Shown: positions 20,657 through 30,100 of the stretch, one piece after another
How the letters are laid out: every line of letters begins with the position of its first letter
How positions within the stretch are numbered: the stretch's first letter is position 1
Source: Microbulbifer sp. VAAF005
GTDB taxonomy: Bacteria; Pseudomonadota; Gammaproteobacteria; Pseudomonadales; Cellvibrionaceae
NCBI RefSeq assembly: GCF_030012985.1
Contig: NZ_CP120233.1
Coordinates: 2,951,501 to 3,015,500, forward strand
Direction of reading: 5' to 3'
DNA: 64,000 bases
Translations under genes and position numbers: made by a program
The notes under the pieces: generated by a model
Database searches by the model: none
What the model was told of the DNA's origin: nothing
Seen by the model: the letters and a program-made list of their open reading frames with translations, nothing else

Positions 20657-21397
20657 ATGTTAGATATTTTTAGTCATGACCTAGATGCAATTAGAAATAG
20701 ATACGGCAACCAGTCACTTCATCGTGTTGAGAAAATGTTCGAGACACAAAGTTACCGAGATCCGATGCAATCAGATGCAAAATATATATTACCAGAGCTT
20801 TCTACCGCGCCATGGCTAGAAACTAGCACTTTCCCAAAACTTGACCCTCTTATTAGTGCACTAAATAATGGAGCAAAAGATATTAAACTCGAAATAAATA
20901 GGGCATTAAATGAACAGAGGTCAGTGGTTGAAAAATATGATCACTATCTTGGCTGTCAGCCGGACTGGGAAGCTATCTATCTTTTTAAAGAGGGTAAACC
21001 GGTTCACAAGATGGCAGAAGTCATACCAACTGCATGGGGTATATTAAATCGGGAACTTAGGAATTGGCATTGTCCATTACTTGAAGTGCATTTTTCAATT
21101 TTACATCCAGGCGCTTTGATAAAGCCACATTGTGATTTGTGGAATTTTTCAATTAATCTTCATTTAGCTATAGATATCCCAGAAGATGACTGCGGTATTA
21201 TTGTTGCAAATGAACACAGGAATTGGGTTGAAGGTGAATGCCTTCTATTTGATTACTCATATATTCATGAAGCGTATAACAACTCTAATAAGTCACGTAT
21301 TTGTTTACTAATGGATATTTGGCATCCAAACGTCACTCAAGCAGAAAGAGAAGCGTTGGTAGTGATTATTAGAAAAATACGAGAAATGCTCAACTGA
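20657..21397 (+). CDS. Aspartyl/asparaginyl beta-hydroxylase-type Fe(II)/2OG oxygenase
   Basis: 246 aa. The catalytic core reads FSILHPGALIKPHCDLWN with His158/Asp160. Then come GECLLFDYSYIHEAYNNS with His204 and SRICLLMDIWHP with the Arg that anchors 2-oxoglutarate: the Asp_Arg_Hydrox (AspH) pattern. The N-terminal region (WEAIYLFKEGKPV) also matches that family. It is the second oxygenase after the NRPS and the last gene of the island. Two unrelated 2OG enzymes in tandem suggest two separate hydroxylations, or hydroxylation plus a further oxidation, of the dipeptide. AGGA sits 8-9 bp before the ATG. Confidence 0.85.
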   Translation: MLDIFSHDLDAIRNRYGNQSLHRVEKMFETQSYRDPMQSDAKYILPELSTAPWLETSTFPKLDPLISALNNGAKDIKLEINRALNEQRSVVEKYDHYLGCQPDWEAIYLFKEGKPVHKMAEVIPTAWGILNRELRNWHCPLLEVHFSILHPGALIKPHCDLWNFSINLHLAIDIPEDDCGIIVANEHRNWVEGECLLFDYSYIHEAYNNSNKSRICLLMDIWHPNVTQAEREALVVIIRKIREMLN

Positions 21398-21412
21398 GTA
21401 ACGATAGCTAAA

Positions 21413-21449
21413 ATCCATGCGGGTGTTTTAACACAAGTACTGCATGGAT
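21413..21449. terminator. Hairpin after the last island gene
   Basis: Perfect 8-bp inverted repeat ATCCATGC / GCATGGAT 16 bp past the hydroxylase stop, with an inner GTGTTTTAACAC palindrome. There is no T-run, so termination is only plausible. The following 300 bp to 21.7 kb show no gene. Confidence 0.4.
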
Positions 21450-21771
21450 ATAAGGCAAAACCATTTCGACCAGCTTTCATTATTCAAAATTAATTTTCTG
21501 GTCGAAATACTCAAAAATAATTATTCCTAGTAATCTTAAGATGCAAACAATTTACCAAAGCTATATCCATATTTATACGAAAGTATTCTTATCTACGATA
21601 TCTTGGTAACAAGATAAAGTATAACTGCCTCCAATGTATTTTTTCCTGCTTACTCTATTGCAATAAGGTAATCCTAGTCTTTATCACGTATGCCCCGAGT
21701 AGGGGGCAGAGCCTTTTATATGATATGTCCAAAGTTGGATAAAGAAATAGGTAGAAGGGTTATCCCACCTC

Positions 21772-21992
21772 CTACATCTCACCATAAACATGATAAATCT
21801 CCGGCACCTGGCCGCGATCATCCATCCGCATACCCAGGTCCCGAATCAGACCGTCACGAATATCGTAGATCCAGCCGTTCAGGCTGAGGCGTTGGCCTCG
21901 GTCCCAGGCGTGCTGGACTATTTTGGTCATGGCTAGGTTTTGTACCTGTGCCATTACATTCAATTCACAAAGGCGCGCTGAGCGAGATTCTT
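21772..21992 (-). pseudogene. Diverged duplicate of the 3' end of the beta-carbonic anhydrase gene
   Basis: Positions 21768-21992 match 22660-22884 without gaps at a constant 892-bp offset, with 18 differences in 225 bp by my count. Nearly all are silent: the encoded stretch NVMAQVQNLAMTKIVQ...YHVYGE differs from the intact gene by one residue (Asn for His in SLNGWIYD) and then meets a TAG. It lacks the start and the zinc-binding region, so it cannot be functional. Mostly synonymous divergence means this copy came from a working gene in a relative rather than from decay in place. It marks the right edge of the NRPS island. Confidence 0.85.
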
Positions 21993-22070
21993 TTTTGTGT
22001 TGGTTAATTTATCTAAAGCTTTTACTTACAGTAGGCCGGTTTTTTGGGGCCACGGGTAGATTCATCCCAC

Positions 22071-22122
22071 CGATGGTTGAATTTAAAGTAAATATAATAT
22101 CGTGAATTTAATTCAACCATCG
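22071..22122. repeat. Perfect 13-bp inverted repeat
   Basis: CGATGGTTGAATT (22071-22083) and AATTCAACCATCG (22110-22122), spacer 26 bp, 20 bp beyond the stop of the small minus-strand gene. It could be a transcript-end hairpin or the end of a mobile element; there is no T-run. Confidence 0.6.
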
Positions 22123-22142
22123 ATGCTATTTTTAATCCAAAT

Positions 22143-22481
22143 TTATATTAGGTGATCAAATTCACCTTTTTTAAAGGCTGCTTCCACATAGTAGATTGTT
22201 TTTTCATATATCCCCAGCTGCACATCATCGAACATTTCTTCATGTTCTTCACTGAAATTTGGATGTTCTTCATCGTAATAAGGATACATAAGCCTAGCCT
22301 TCTTCTTCTCAATCACAGCCAAATCAATAAGAGCCTCAGCTTCCTCTCGGCTTAAAAATATAGGTGGCTTCTTATCCGCAGTAGGAAATGCGTCTTTTAG
22401 AGCCTGATATCCCTCTTTCTGCACAATTTGAGCAATTTCTTCAACAAGCTCAACAGGCATAATTACTTCACGCTTAATCAT
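22143..22481 (-). CDS. Hypothetical 112-aa acidic protein
   Basis: I do not recognise the family. The sequence is acidic and helical, with EELVEEIAQI-like and REEAEALIDLAVIEKKKA segments and a YPYYDEEHPNFSEEHEEMF stretch; no signal peptide or membrane segment. An internal ATG (22460, MPVELVEE) could be the true start; neither has a strong ribosome site. It lies between the truncated and intact carbonic anhydrase copies, so it belongs to the inserted segment. Small acidic proteins in such places are sometimes antitoxins or phage-derived, but no partner toxin is visible. Confidence 0.55.
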   Translation of the reverse strand: MIKREVIMPVELVEEIAQIVQKEGYQALKDAFPTADKKPPIFLSREEAEALIDLAVIEKKKARLMYPYYDEEHPNFSEEHEEMFDDVQLGIYEKTIYYVEAAFKKGEFDHLI

Positions 22482-22651
22482 GTAATTGTTTTTTTAGATA
22501 AAGTGCCGGAATTGTACTGCTTTTTACCCGTCGAAAAATAACTAATCACGAAAGCACTGTAAAGCGACAGATGGAAGTTAAATATGAGGAAATTTGGAGC
22601 CAAGCTGCATTATGTATGTTGAGCGTCGATAGCCAGGAAGGAGTTTAGACT

Positions 22652-23299
22652 TCACCCCTCCTCCTGCACCTCACCATAAACATGATAAATCTCTGGCACC
22701 TGGCCACGGTCGTCCATCCGCATTCCCAGATCTCTAATCAGGCCGTCGCGAATATCGTAGATCCAGCCGTGCAGGCTGAGGCGTTGGCCTCGGTCCCAGG
22801 CATGCTGGACTATTTTGGTCATGGCCAGGTTTTGTACCTGTGCCATCACATTTAATTCACAAAGGCGCGCTGAGCGGGATTCTTTATCGAGAGATTCCAG
22901 CTCTTGCCGGTGGCGGGCGTAAACATCCTTGATATGGCGTAGCCAGTTATCCACCAGGCCACATTCGCTGTGGCCCATGGCGGCCTGGACTCCGCCGCAA
23001 CCATAGTGGCCACACACCACCACGTGTTCAACCTTGAGTACTTCCACTGCGTATTGCAGCACCGAGAGGCAATTAAAGTCTGTGTGTACCACCACGTTGG
23101 CAATATTGCGGTGAACGAACAGCTCCCCCGGTGCCATGCCCACAATCTCGTTGGCGGGCACGCGGGAATCGGAGCAGCCGATCCATAAATACTTGGGTAC
23201 TTGCAGGCGGCTCAGGCGTTGGAAAAACTCCGGGTCCTGTGCCGTCCTATCCTCCGCCCAGGCGCGATTGCGTGCAAACAGCTGGCGAATTTCTGCCAC
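22652..23299 (-). CDS. can: Beta-class carbonic anhydrase
   Basis: 215 aa, the usual size. Catalyses CO2 + H2O to bicarbonate. Zinc ligands are visible at Cys42 and Asp44 (CSDSR), His98 and Cys101 (CGHYGCGG), the same numbering as E. coli Can. It begins 1 bp after the stop of the PpiC-type gene and so is likely the last gene of the nar transcript. That may link bicarbonate supply or pH balance to nitrate respiration, though this is inference. The 3' end exists again as a truncated copy 892 bp away (21768-21992). Confidence 0.95.
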   Translation of the reverse strand: MAEIRQLFARNRAWAEDRTAQDPEFFQRLSRLQVPKYLWIGCSDSRVPANEIVGMAPGELFVHRNIANVVVHTDFNCLSVLQYAVEVLKVEHVVVCGHYGCGGVQAAMGHSECGLVDNWLRHIKDVYARHRQELESLDKESRSARLCELNVMAQVQNLAMTKIVQHAWDRGQRLSLHGWIYDIRDGLIRDLGMRMDDRGQVPEIYHVYGEVQEEG

Positions 23300-23300
23300 C

Positions 23301-24125
23301 TCAGTGGGCCTCCCCCGATAAATCCAGCCCAGAGATTTGCGCGGCCTGCACCATTTTTTGCAGGTAGTCGCTGGTCATCTGGCGGCGGCGTTTTTCGGTC
23401 AGGTATTCCTCGATGCGCTCCGAGACATACTCGTATTCCAATGGGCGGCCTGGTTCGCATTGCTCTACATAAATCAGGTGCACACCGTAGGGGGTCTCCA
23501 CGGGTTCCGCTACCAAACCGGTGCCCTGCTCGAACACTGCACGCTCGAAGGAGGCGACGGTGTCACCGCGTCCTACCTGGCCGAGGCTACCACCGGCTTC
23601 GGAGGAGGAGCAGGCAGAGTGGGATTGGGCTAAACGAGCGAAAGATTGTAGCGGATTGGAGTCGGCGCGAATCTGTTCCAGCATATTCTCGGCTGCGGTG
23701 CGTGCCTTGGCGCAGGCCTCGGAGTCATCCGGTGCGGCCGGGATCAGGATATGGCGCACTTCTGCGAGGGGATCGGAGCGGAACTTATACGGGTGGGCTT
23801 CGAAGTAAGCGCGGCACTCGGCGTCGGTTGCCGGGTTCACTTGTAGCTCGCCTTTTAATAGATCTGAGACTGCGCGATCGAAAGCCTCACTGTGCAAGTC
23901 TTCATCGGCAGCGCAGAGACCCTGCCCTGCAGCTCGATCTCGTAACAGCCAGCCGATAACCAGAGCGCGTGCGGCGCAGTAGATCGCCTGACGCGGAGAA
24001 TCGGCAGGCTGGTACTGCATCTCCTGGTAGATCAGGTCGGCGGGGATTTCAGTTCCGTTGACGGCCACTACCTCGGCCATCTCAAATTCGCCGCCGGCAG
24101 CATCAGTGGCCAGTAATGTATTCAT
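23301..24125 (-). CDS. PpiC/parvulin-type peptidyl-prolyl isomerase, NifM-like
   Basis: 274 aa. The C-terminal parvulin domain reads EVRHILIPA, SSSEAGGSLGQVGRGDTV, FERAVFEQGTGLVAEPVETPYGVHLIYVE. The N-terminal half is helical, as in NifM. No signal peptide, so it is cytoplasmic. Pseudomonas nar operons carry a similar gene right after narI. It probably helps fold or mature the nitrate reductase subunits. It lies 55 bp after narI and 1 bp before can, all on one strand. Confidence 0.85.
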   Translation of the reverse strand: MNTLLATDAAGGEFEMAEVVAVNGTEIPADLIYQEMQYQPADSPRQAIYCAARALVIGWLLRDRAAGQGLCAADEDLHSEAFDRAVSDLLKGELQVNPATDAECRAYFEAHPYKFRSDPLAEVRHILIPAAPDDSEACAKARTAAENMLEQIRADSNPLQSFARLAQSHSACSSSEAGGSLGQVGRGDTVASFERAVFEQGTGLVAEPVETPYGVHLIYVEQCEPGRPLEYEYVSERIEEYLTEKRRRQMTSDYLQKMVQAAQISGLDLSGEAH

Positions 24126-24179
24126 GACTCAACTCCACACTGGGCCCGCTCATGGCGGGCCATTTAATAGTTACAGGGA

Positions 24180-24869
24180 TTAACGCGCGGCTTTGGCGCG
24201 AACTACCTGGTAATTGCGGCGGAAGTACTGCACTGGAACACTCCATACGTGTACCAGGCGGCTGAAGGGGAACAGCAGGAACAGGGTCATGCCGAGGAAA
24301 ATATGCAGCTTGTAAATGATGTTCACTCCGCTGATTGCAGCAGCTGCACCGGCACCATCTAGCGTGACAATGGACTGAGCCCAAGCCATCAGTTTGAGCA
24401 TTTCAGCACCGTCCATATGGCCGGCAGATACCACAATACTGATCAGGCCGAGGATCAATTGCGCGTAGAGCATCAGCAGTATGGCCAAGTCCATTTTGGA
24501 AGTGGTGGCGCGTACGCGCTTGTTGGTGAGGCGGCGCTTAACCAGAATAGTGAGACCGATAAAACAGATCACCCCGAAGAAACCACCGATCCCCATTGCC
24601 ATCATCTGCTTGGTGGAAGCTTCAATGCCGAGGAAGTGCCAAACCGCTTTGGGTGTGAGTAGGCCGACAAAGTGGCCCGCGAGAATGGCGATCACCCCGA
24701 TATGGAACAGGTAACTGCCGATGCGCAATTGCTTGCGCTCCAACAACTGACTGGAGCCGGTGCGCCAAGTGTACTGGTCGCGGTCGTAGCGGATCAGGCT
24801 ACCCACCAAAAATACCGTGAGGGCGACAAAGGGATAGATGGCGAAGAGCAGCGTATTCAGATAGTTCAT
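24180..24869 (-). CDS. narI: Respiratory nitrate reductase gamma subunit (cytochrome b)
   Basis: 229 aa. An inner-membrane protein with five hydrophobic helices that takes electrons from quinol and passes them through two b hemes to NarH. It begins MNYLNTLLFAIYPFVALTVF; haem-ligand His residues occur in the HIGVIAILAGHFVG and KLHIFLGMTLFLLFPFSRLVH helices. I set the start at 24869, with AGGAG 8 bp upstream; the open frame extends to 24953 but that part is inside narJ and reads as non-membrane sequence. It follows narJ by 4 bp. Confidence 0.96.
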   Translation of the reverse strand: MNYLNTLLFAIYPFVALTVFLVGSLIRYDRDQYTWRTGSSQLLERKQLRIGSYLFHIGVIAILAGHFVGLLTPKAVWHFLGIEASTKQMMAMGIGGFFGVICFIGLTILVKRRLTNKRVRATTSKMDLAILLMLYAQLILGLISIVVSAGHMDGAEMLKLMAWAQSIVTLDGAGAAAAISGVNIIYKLHIFLGMTLFLLFPFSRLVHVWSVPVQYFRRNYQVVRAKAAR

Positions 24870-24873
24870 CTTG

Positions 24874-25596
24874 TTACTCCTGTGGTGCGGGCTGGGCAGA
24901 ATTCTGCGCGGCGTTGGCCCAGTTAAGGGGCTGGCCGTCGCGCAGCTGCGCATTGCTGGGCCGCGTTATTGACTGGTCGCAATTGTTGGCGCCGCTAAAG
25001 CTAACGGCCTCTTCCTCCCAGATCTTGTCCAGCGCCTCGGGGGTATCGTCACGTTCTTCGTTGGCGACTTCTTCCTTGAGTGCTGTCAGATCGACATATA
25101 CCCCGGCCATCTGCAAGAGCGCATCCATCAGCAGGTGATAGGGACTCTCACGCTTGGACAGACGCGCGCTCAACAGGGCTATCACATGGGTAATATCGTG
25201 AACCCAGCCGTAGGCTGCTTCCCCCTGGGTGGCACAGAACTCTAAGTAGGTGGGCAGGTAATCCGGCAGTTCGCGCTCATTCAGCTCAAGGCCGGCGCTG
25301 CGATAGCGCGCGGTCAGGTCTACCATGGCTTGCCCGCGATCACGGGATTCGCCGTGGATATGCTCGAAGATATGCAGGGATACAGCGCGGCCGCGCTCGA
25401 ACAGACCGTCGTATTCGCTCTGCCAATCGAGCGCATCCATACGCTCGTAATGGGAGATAAATGCCAGCAGCTTGTCGCGCAACGGAGCATCCAGATCCTC
25501 GGATTCAGCCAACCAGCTGGTCAGCTCATCCAGGTGCGCCACCAGCTCATCGGACGGGTAATCCAGCAGGCGGGCGATCAGGTTTAGTACTTTCAT
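24874..25596 (-). CDS. narJ: Nitrate reductase molybdenum cofactor assembly chaperone
   Basis: 240 aa, TorD/NarJ family: opens LNLIARLLDYPSDEL and has the central YLPTYLEFCA motif typical of NarJ. It binds the NarG N-terminus and controls molybdenum cofactor insertion before NarGH docks on NarI. It lies 19 bp after narH and 4 bp before narI, the standard order. The C-terminal tail is Gln/Asn/Pro-rich and unconserved. Confidence 0.95.
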   Translation of the reverse strand: MKVLNLIARLLDYPSDELVAHLDELTSWLAESEDLDAPLRDKLLAFISHYERMDALDWQSEYDGLFERGRAVSLHIFEHIHGESRDRGQAMVDLTARYRSAGLELNERELPDYLPTYLEFCATQGEAAYGWVHDITHVIALLSARLSKRESPYHLLMDALLQMAGVYVDLTALKEEVANEERDDTPEALDKIWEEEAVSFSGANNCDQSITRPSNAQLRDGQPLNWANAAQNSAQPAPQE

Positions 25597-25615
25597 CGGT
25601 ATTCTCCGCTCGACC

Positions 25616-27163
25616 TTAGTCGACTACTTTGGCGGGTATTACTTCGCGCACTGCGTGCTGCTTGCCACCGAAAATATTGGTGCTGTCGTTGCCGGTGCTA
25701 CAGCCGTTGCCGAAGCTGAAACCACAGGAGGACTTCATGTCGTAGGCGTTTTCGGCGTAGGCCTTATGGCTTGAGGGCACCACGAAGCGATCCTCGTAAT
25801 TGGCCAGTGCCATGTAGCGATACATCTCTTCTACCTGGGCTACGGTCAGGCCAGCCTCTTCCAGCAATTCGCGCTCCTGAATGCCGTCCACATGGATGCC
25901 ACGCATATAGGCGCGCATCACAATCATGCGTTCCAGGGCACGGGCCACTGGCTTCTCGTCGCCGGCGGTGAGCAGGTTGGCCAGGTATTGCAGCGGGATA
26001 CGCAGGGTGGAGAGATCGGGGATCTCGGCGCCGCGACCCACGGTAACGGTTTCCACTTGGCCGGCCTGTACTGCGTTCTGGATCGGAGACAGGGGTGGCA
26101 CATACCAAACCATGGGCAGGGTGCGGTATTCCGGGTGCAGCGGCAGGGCGATCTGCCAGTCGATGGCCATCTTGTACACCGGAGATTTCTGCGCAGCTTC
26201 GAGCCAGGCTTCGGGGATACCTTCGGCGCGGGCAGCTTCCTGGACCTTGGGATCGCTGGGGTCGAGGAAGATATCGCACTGGGCCTGGTAGAGCGCTTTT
26301 TCGTCTTCTACAGAAGCGGCTTCCTCAATGCGGTCTGCGTCATAGAGCAGTACGCCCAGGTAGCGGATACGGCCTACACAGGTCTCGGAGCAGATGGTTG
26401 GCTGACCCGCCTCGATACGTGGGTAACAGAAGATACACTTCTCAGATTTACCGGTTTTCCAGTTGTAGTAGATCTTCTTGTAGGGGCAGGCGGATACGCA
26501 CATGCGCCAGCCGCGACATTTGTCCTGATCGATCAGAACAATGCCGTCCTCTTCGCGCTTGTAGATGGCACCGCTGGGGCACGCAGAAACACAGGCCGGG
26601 TTGAGGCAGTGTTCGCACAGGCGCGGCAGGTACATCATGAAGGTATTTTCAAATTCACCGTAAATGTCGGCCTGCACCTGCTCGAAGTTTTTGTCCTTTT
26701 TACGCTTCTCGAATTCGGTGCCGAGAATCTCTTCCCAGTTGGGGCCCCATTCGATTTTTTCCATGCGCTCGCCAGTAATCAGCGAGCGCGGGCGGGCTAC
26801 CGGTTGGTGCTTCTGCTCCGGAGCCTTGTGCAGGTTCTGGTAGTCGAAGTCGAACGGCTCGTAGTAGTCGTCGATCTCCGGCATATCCGGGTTGCCAAAC
26901 AGGTTGGCTAGTACGCGGTGCTTGCCACCGATCTTCGGCTGCAATTTACCGTTCTTCTTGCGGGTCCAGCCGCCGTTCCATTTGTCCTGGTTCTCCCACT
27001 CTTTGGGGTAGCCAACACCGGGTTTGGTTTCGACGTTATTGAACCATGCGTATTCAACCCCCTCGCGGGAGGTCCACACATTTTTACAGGTCACCGAGCA
27101 GGTGTGACAGCCGATACATTTATCGAGGTTCAGCACCATGCCTATCTGGGCTCTAACTTTCAT
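25616..27163 (-). CDS. narH: Respiratory nitrate reductase beta subunit (iron-sulfur)
   Basis: 515 aa. Carries the electron wire of three [4Fe-4S] and one [3Fe-4S] cluster. Ferredoxin motifs are CIGCHTCSVTCKNVW near the N-terminus, CEHCLNPACVSACPSG, and CRGWRMCVSACPYKK, where Trp replaces a Cys as is characteristic of the NarH 3Fe cluster. A further CIFCYPRIEAGQPTICSETC motif is present. It is cytoplasmic, bridging NarG and NarI, 2 bp after narG. Confidence 0.97.
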   Translation of the reverse strand: MKVRAQIGMVLNLDKCIGCHTCSVTCKNVWTSREGVEYAWFNNVETKPGVGYPKEWENQDKWNGGWTRKKNGKLQPKIGGKHRVLANLFGNPDMPEIDDYYEPFDFDYQNLHKAPEQKHQPVARPRSLITGERMEKIEWGPNWEEILGTEFEKRKKDKNFEQVQADIYGEFENTFMMYLPRLCEHCLNPACVSACPSGAIYKREEDGIVLIDQDKCRGWRMCVSACPYKKIYYNWKTGKSEKCIFCYPRIEAGQPTICSETCVGRIRYLGVLLYDADRIEEAASVEDEKALYQAQCDIFLDPSDPKVQEAARAEGIPEAWLEAAQKSPVYKMAIDWQIALPLHPEYRTLPMVWYVPPLSPIQNAVQAGQVETVTVGRGAEIPDLSTLRIPLQYLANLLTAGDEKPVARALERMIVMRAYMRGIHVDGIQERELLEEAGLTVAQVEEMYRYMALANYEDRFVVPSSHKAYAENAYDMKSSCGFSFGNGCSTGNDSTNIFGGKQHAVREVIPAKVVD

Positions 27164-27165
27164 TG

Positions 27166-30100
27166 CTACACCTCCTCTCGCGTCGGCTCTTTGACGTCTT
27201 CACCATCGAGCCAATCGACCTTGTTCATTTTCCTGACCACCACAAATTCATCCCGGTTACAGCCCACAGTGCCGTAGTAGTTGAAGCCGTAGGACTGCTG
27301 GGCGTAGCCACCGATCATATGGGTGGGTTTCATCACCGCGCGGGTTACGGAGTTGTGGATACCGCCCCGGGTACCGGTAGTTTCCGCTCCCGGTGTATTC
27401 ACGATGCGCTCCTGGGCGTGATACATCATGGCCATACCGTCGGGCACTCGTTGAGATACCACTGCGCGGGCAGCAATGGCGCCGTTGACGTTGAAGATTT
27501 CGATCCAGTCGTTGTCTTCAATACCCGCCAACTTGGCGTCGTACTCACTCATCCAAACGATGGGTCCACCGCGAGACAGGGTGAGCATCAGCAGGTTGTC
27601 GGAGTAGGTGCTGTGAATGCCCCACTTTTGGTGCGGGGTGATCCAGTTCAGCAGGATCTCCTTGTTACCGTTCGGCTTCTGGTTCAACACCGGTTGCACG
27701 GTTTTCAGGTTGATCGGCGGCTTGTACACACACATGTTCTCGCCGAAGTCACGCATCCACTCGTGATCCTGGTAGAACTGCTGGCGGCCGGTGATGGTGC
27801 GCCAGGGGATCAACTCGTGCACATTGGTGTAGCCGGCGTTGTAGCTCACATGCTCATCTTCCAGGCCAGACCAGGTTGGCGAGGAGATAATCTTGCGAGG
27901 CTGCGCCACGATATCGGCGAAGCGAATTTTTTCGTCTTCCTTGGGCTTGGCCAAATGGGTGTGATCGCGCCCGGTAACCTCACCGAGGGCTTCCCAGGCC
28001 TTCACGGCTACCTGGCCGTTGGTTTCAGGGGCCAGTGACAGAATCATCTCCGCAGCATCTACCGCACTGTCGATACGGGCGCGGCCATCGCGAGCAGTCT
28101 CATCTTTCCAAGTGCGATTGAGCTTCTTGAGGAAGTCCACCTCATCGTCAGTATTCCAGCTGATGCCCTTACCGCCGTTGCCGAGTTTCTCCAGGAGCGG
28201 GCCGATAGAGGTAAAGCGGTTGTAGGTGTTGGGGTAGTCGCGTTCCACCTCAATCATGCTCGGCGCGGTAACGCCGGGGATCAGGTCGCACTCGCCTTTC
28301 CACCAAGCCTGTACACCGAACGGCTGGGCGATTTCTCCGGGGGTATCGTGGTGGATCGGCAGAGTCACCAGATCCTTTTCCACCCCCAGGTGGCCATCGG
28401 TCAGGTTGGAGAATTCCTTCGCTATGCCCTTGAAGATTTCCCAGTCACTTCGCGCTTCCCAGGCCGGGTCCACCGCCTTGGTGAGCGGGTGAATAAAGGG
28501 GTGCATGTCTGAGGTGTTGAGGTCGTCCTTCTCATACCAGGTGGCCGTCGGCAATACGATGTCGGAGTAGAGACAGGTGGTGGACATACGGAAGTCCAGT
28601 GTCACCAGCAGATCCACTTTGCCCTCGCTGGGGGCGTCATGCCAGGCCACGTCTTCTGGTTTTTTGCCGCCTTCTTCACCCAGGTCTTTGCCCATCAAAC
28701 CGTGCTTGGTACCGAGCAGATGGCGCAGCATGTACTCGTGGCCCTTACCAGAGGAGCCGAGCAGGTTGGAGCGCCAGATAAACATATTGCGCGGGAAGTT
28801 CTGCGGGTTATCCGGGTCCTGGTTGGAGAATTTGAGCGCACCGCGCTTGAGCTGCTGCACCGTGTAGTCTTTGGCAGACATACCTGCGGCGGCGGCATCT
28901 TTAGTCAGTTGCAGGGGGTTGATCCCCAGCTGCGGCGCGGAGGGCAACCAGCCCATGCGCTCGGCGCGGCTGTTGTAGTCGATGATGGAAGCCTGCCACT
29001 TGCTCTTGTCGGCCAGCGGCGAAACCACTTCATCCATCTCCAGCTTCTCATAGCGCCATTGGCTGGCGTGGTTATAGAAGAAGGAGGTGCCGTTCATATG
29101 GCGCGGTGGGCGCTGCCAGTCGAGCCCGAACGCGAGTGGGGTCCAACCGGTCTGCGGACGCAGTTTTTCCTGCCCCACATAGTGGGCCCAACCACCGCCG
29201 CTCTGGCCGATACAACCGCACATCATCAGCATATTGATGATCCCGCGGTAGTTCATATCCATGTGATACCAGTGGTTGAGACCCGCTCCCAGAATTACCA
29301 TGGAGCGTCCACGGGTCTTGTCGGCGGTGTTGGCAAACTCACGGGCAACCTGGATGACATTCTCACGACGACAGCCGGTCACCTTTTCCTGCCAGGCGGG
29401 GGTGTAGGGCTTATCTTCGTCGTAGTTCTGAGCACAGTTGGGGTCGTCAAGGCCGTGCTCGACACCGTAGTTCGCCAGGGTCAGGTCGTAGACGCTGGCT
29501 ACTTTTAGAATCTCGCCATCTTTGTTTTGAACAAGCTTCACCGGCACCTTGTAGTCGATTACTTCATCGTGTTCGGTGTGCTGGAAGTAGTTGTGCTCGT
29601 GGGTCTGGCCGCCGAAATAGGGGAAGGCGACCTGTGCGATTTCATCGGCGCAGTCTTTGAGGCTGAGCTTCAGCTCCAACTCTTCGCCACTGCGACCATC
29701 GCGCTGTTCAATATTCCACTTGCCACGGCCTTCTTTCGCTGAGGGCTCTCCCCAGCGATAGCCCATGGAGCCCTGAGGGGAAACCAGCTGGCCATCGTGA
29801 TTAACACCGATGGTTTTCCATTCCGGGTTGTTATCCTGGCCGAGGTTGTCCGCCAGGTCAGAGGCGCGCAGGAATCGGCCCTGTACCAGCTTGCCGTCGC
29901 GCTCTTCCAGGGTCACCAACATCGGCATATCGGTGGTGGTGCGCACATACTCGGTGAAGTAGGCGCTGGGCTTGTCGACGTGGAATTCTTTCAGGATCAC
30001 ATGGCCGAAGGCCATCGCCAGAGCCGCATCGGTACCCTGGCGCGGTGCCAGCCAGGTGTCGCCAAACTTGGAGCACTCTGAGTAGTCAGGGGTGACCACA

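Noticed and set aside
25764..26911. Long plus- and minus-frame open frames inside narH, narG and can (for example 25892-26911)
   Set aside because: They overlap well-supported nar genes in other frames, in GC-rich DNA where antisense frames stay open. None shows a domain.
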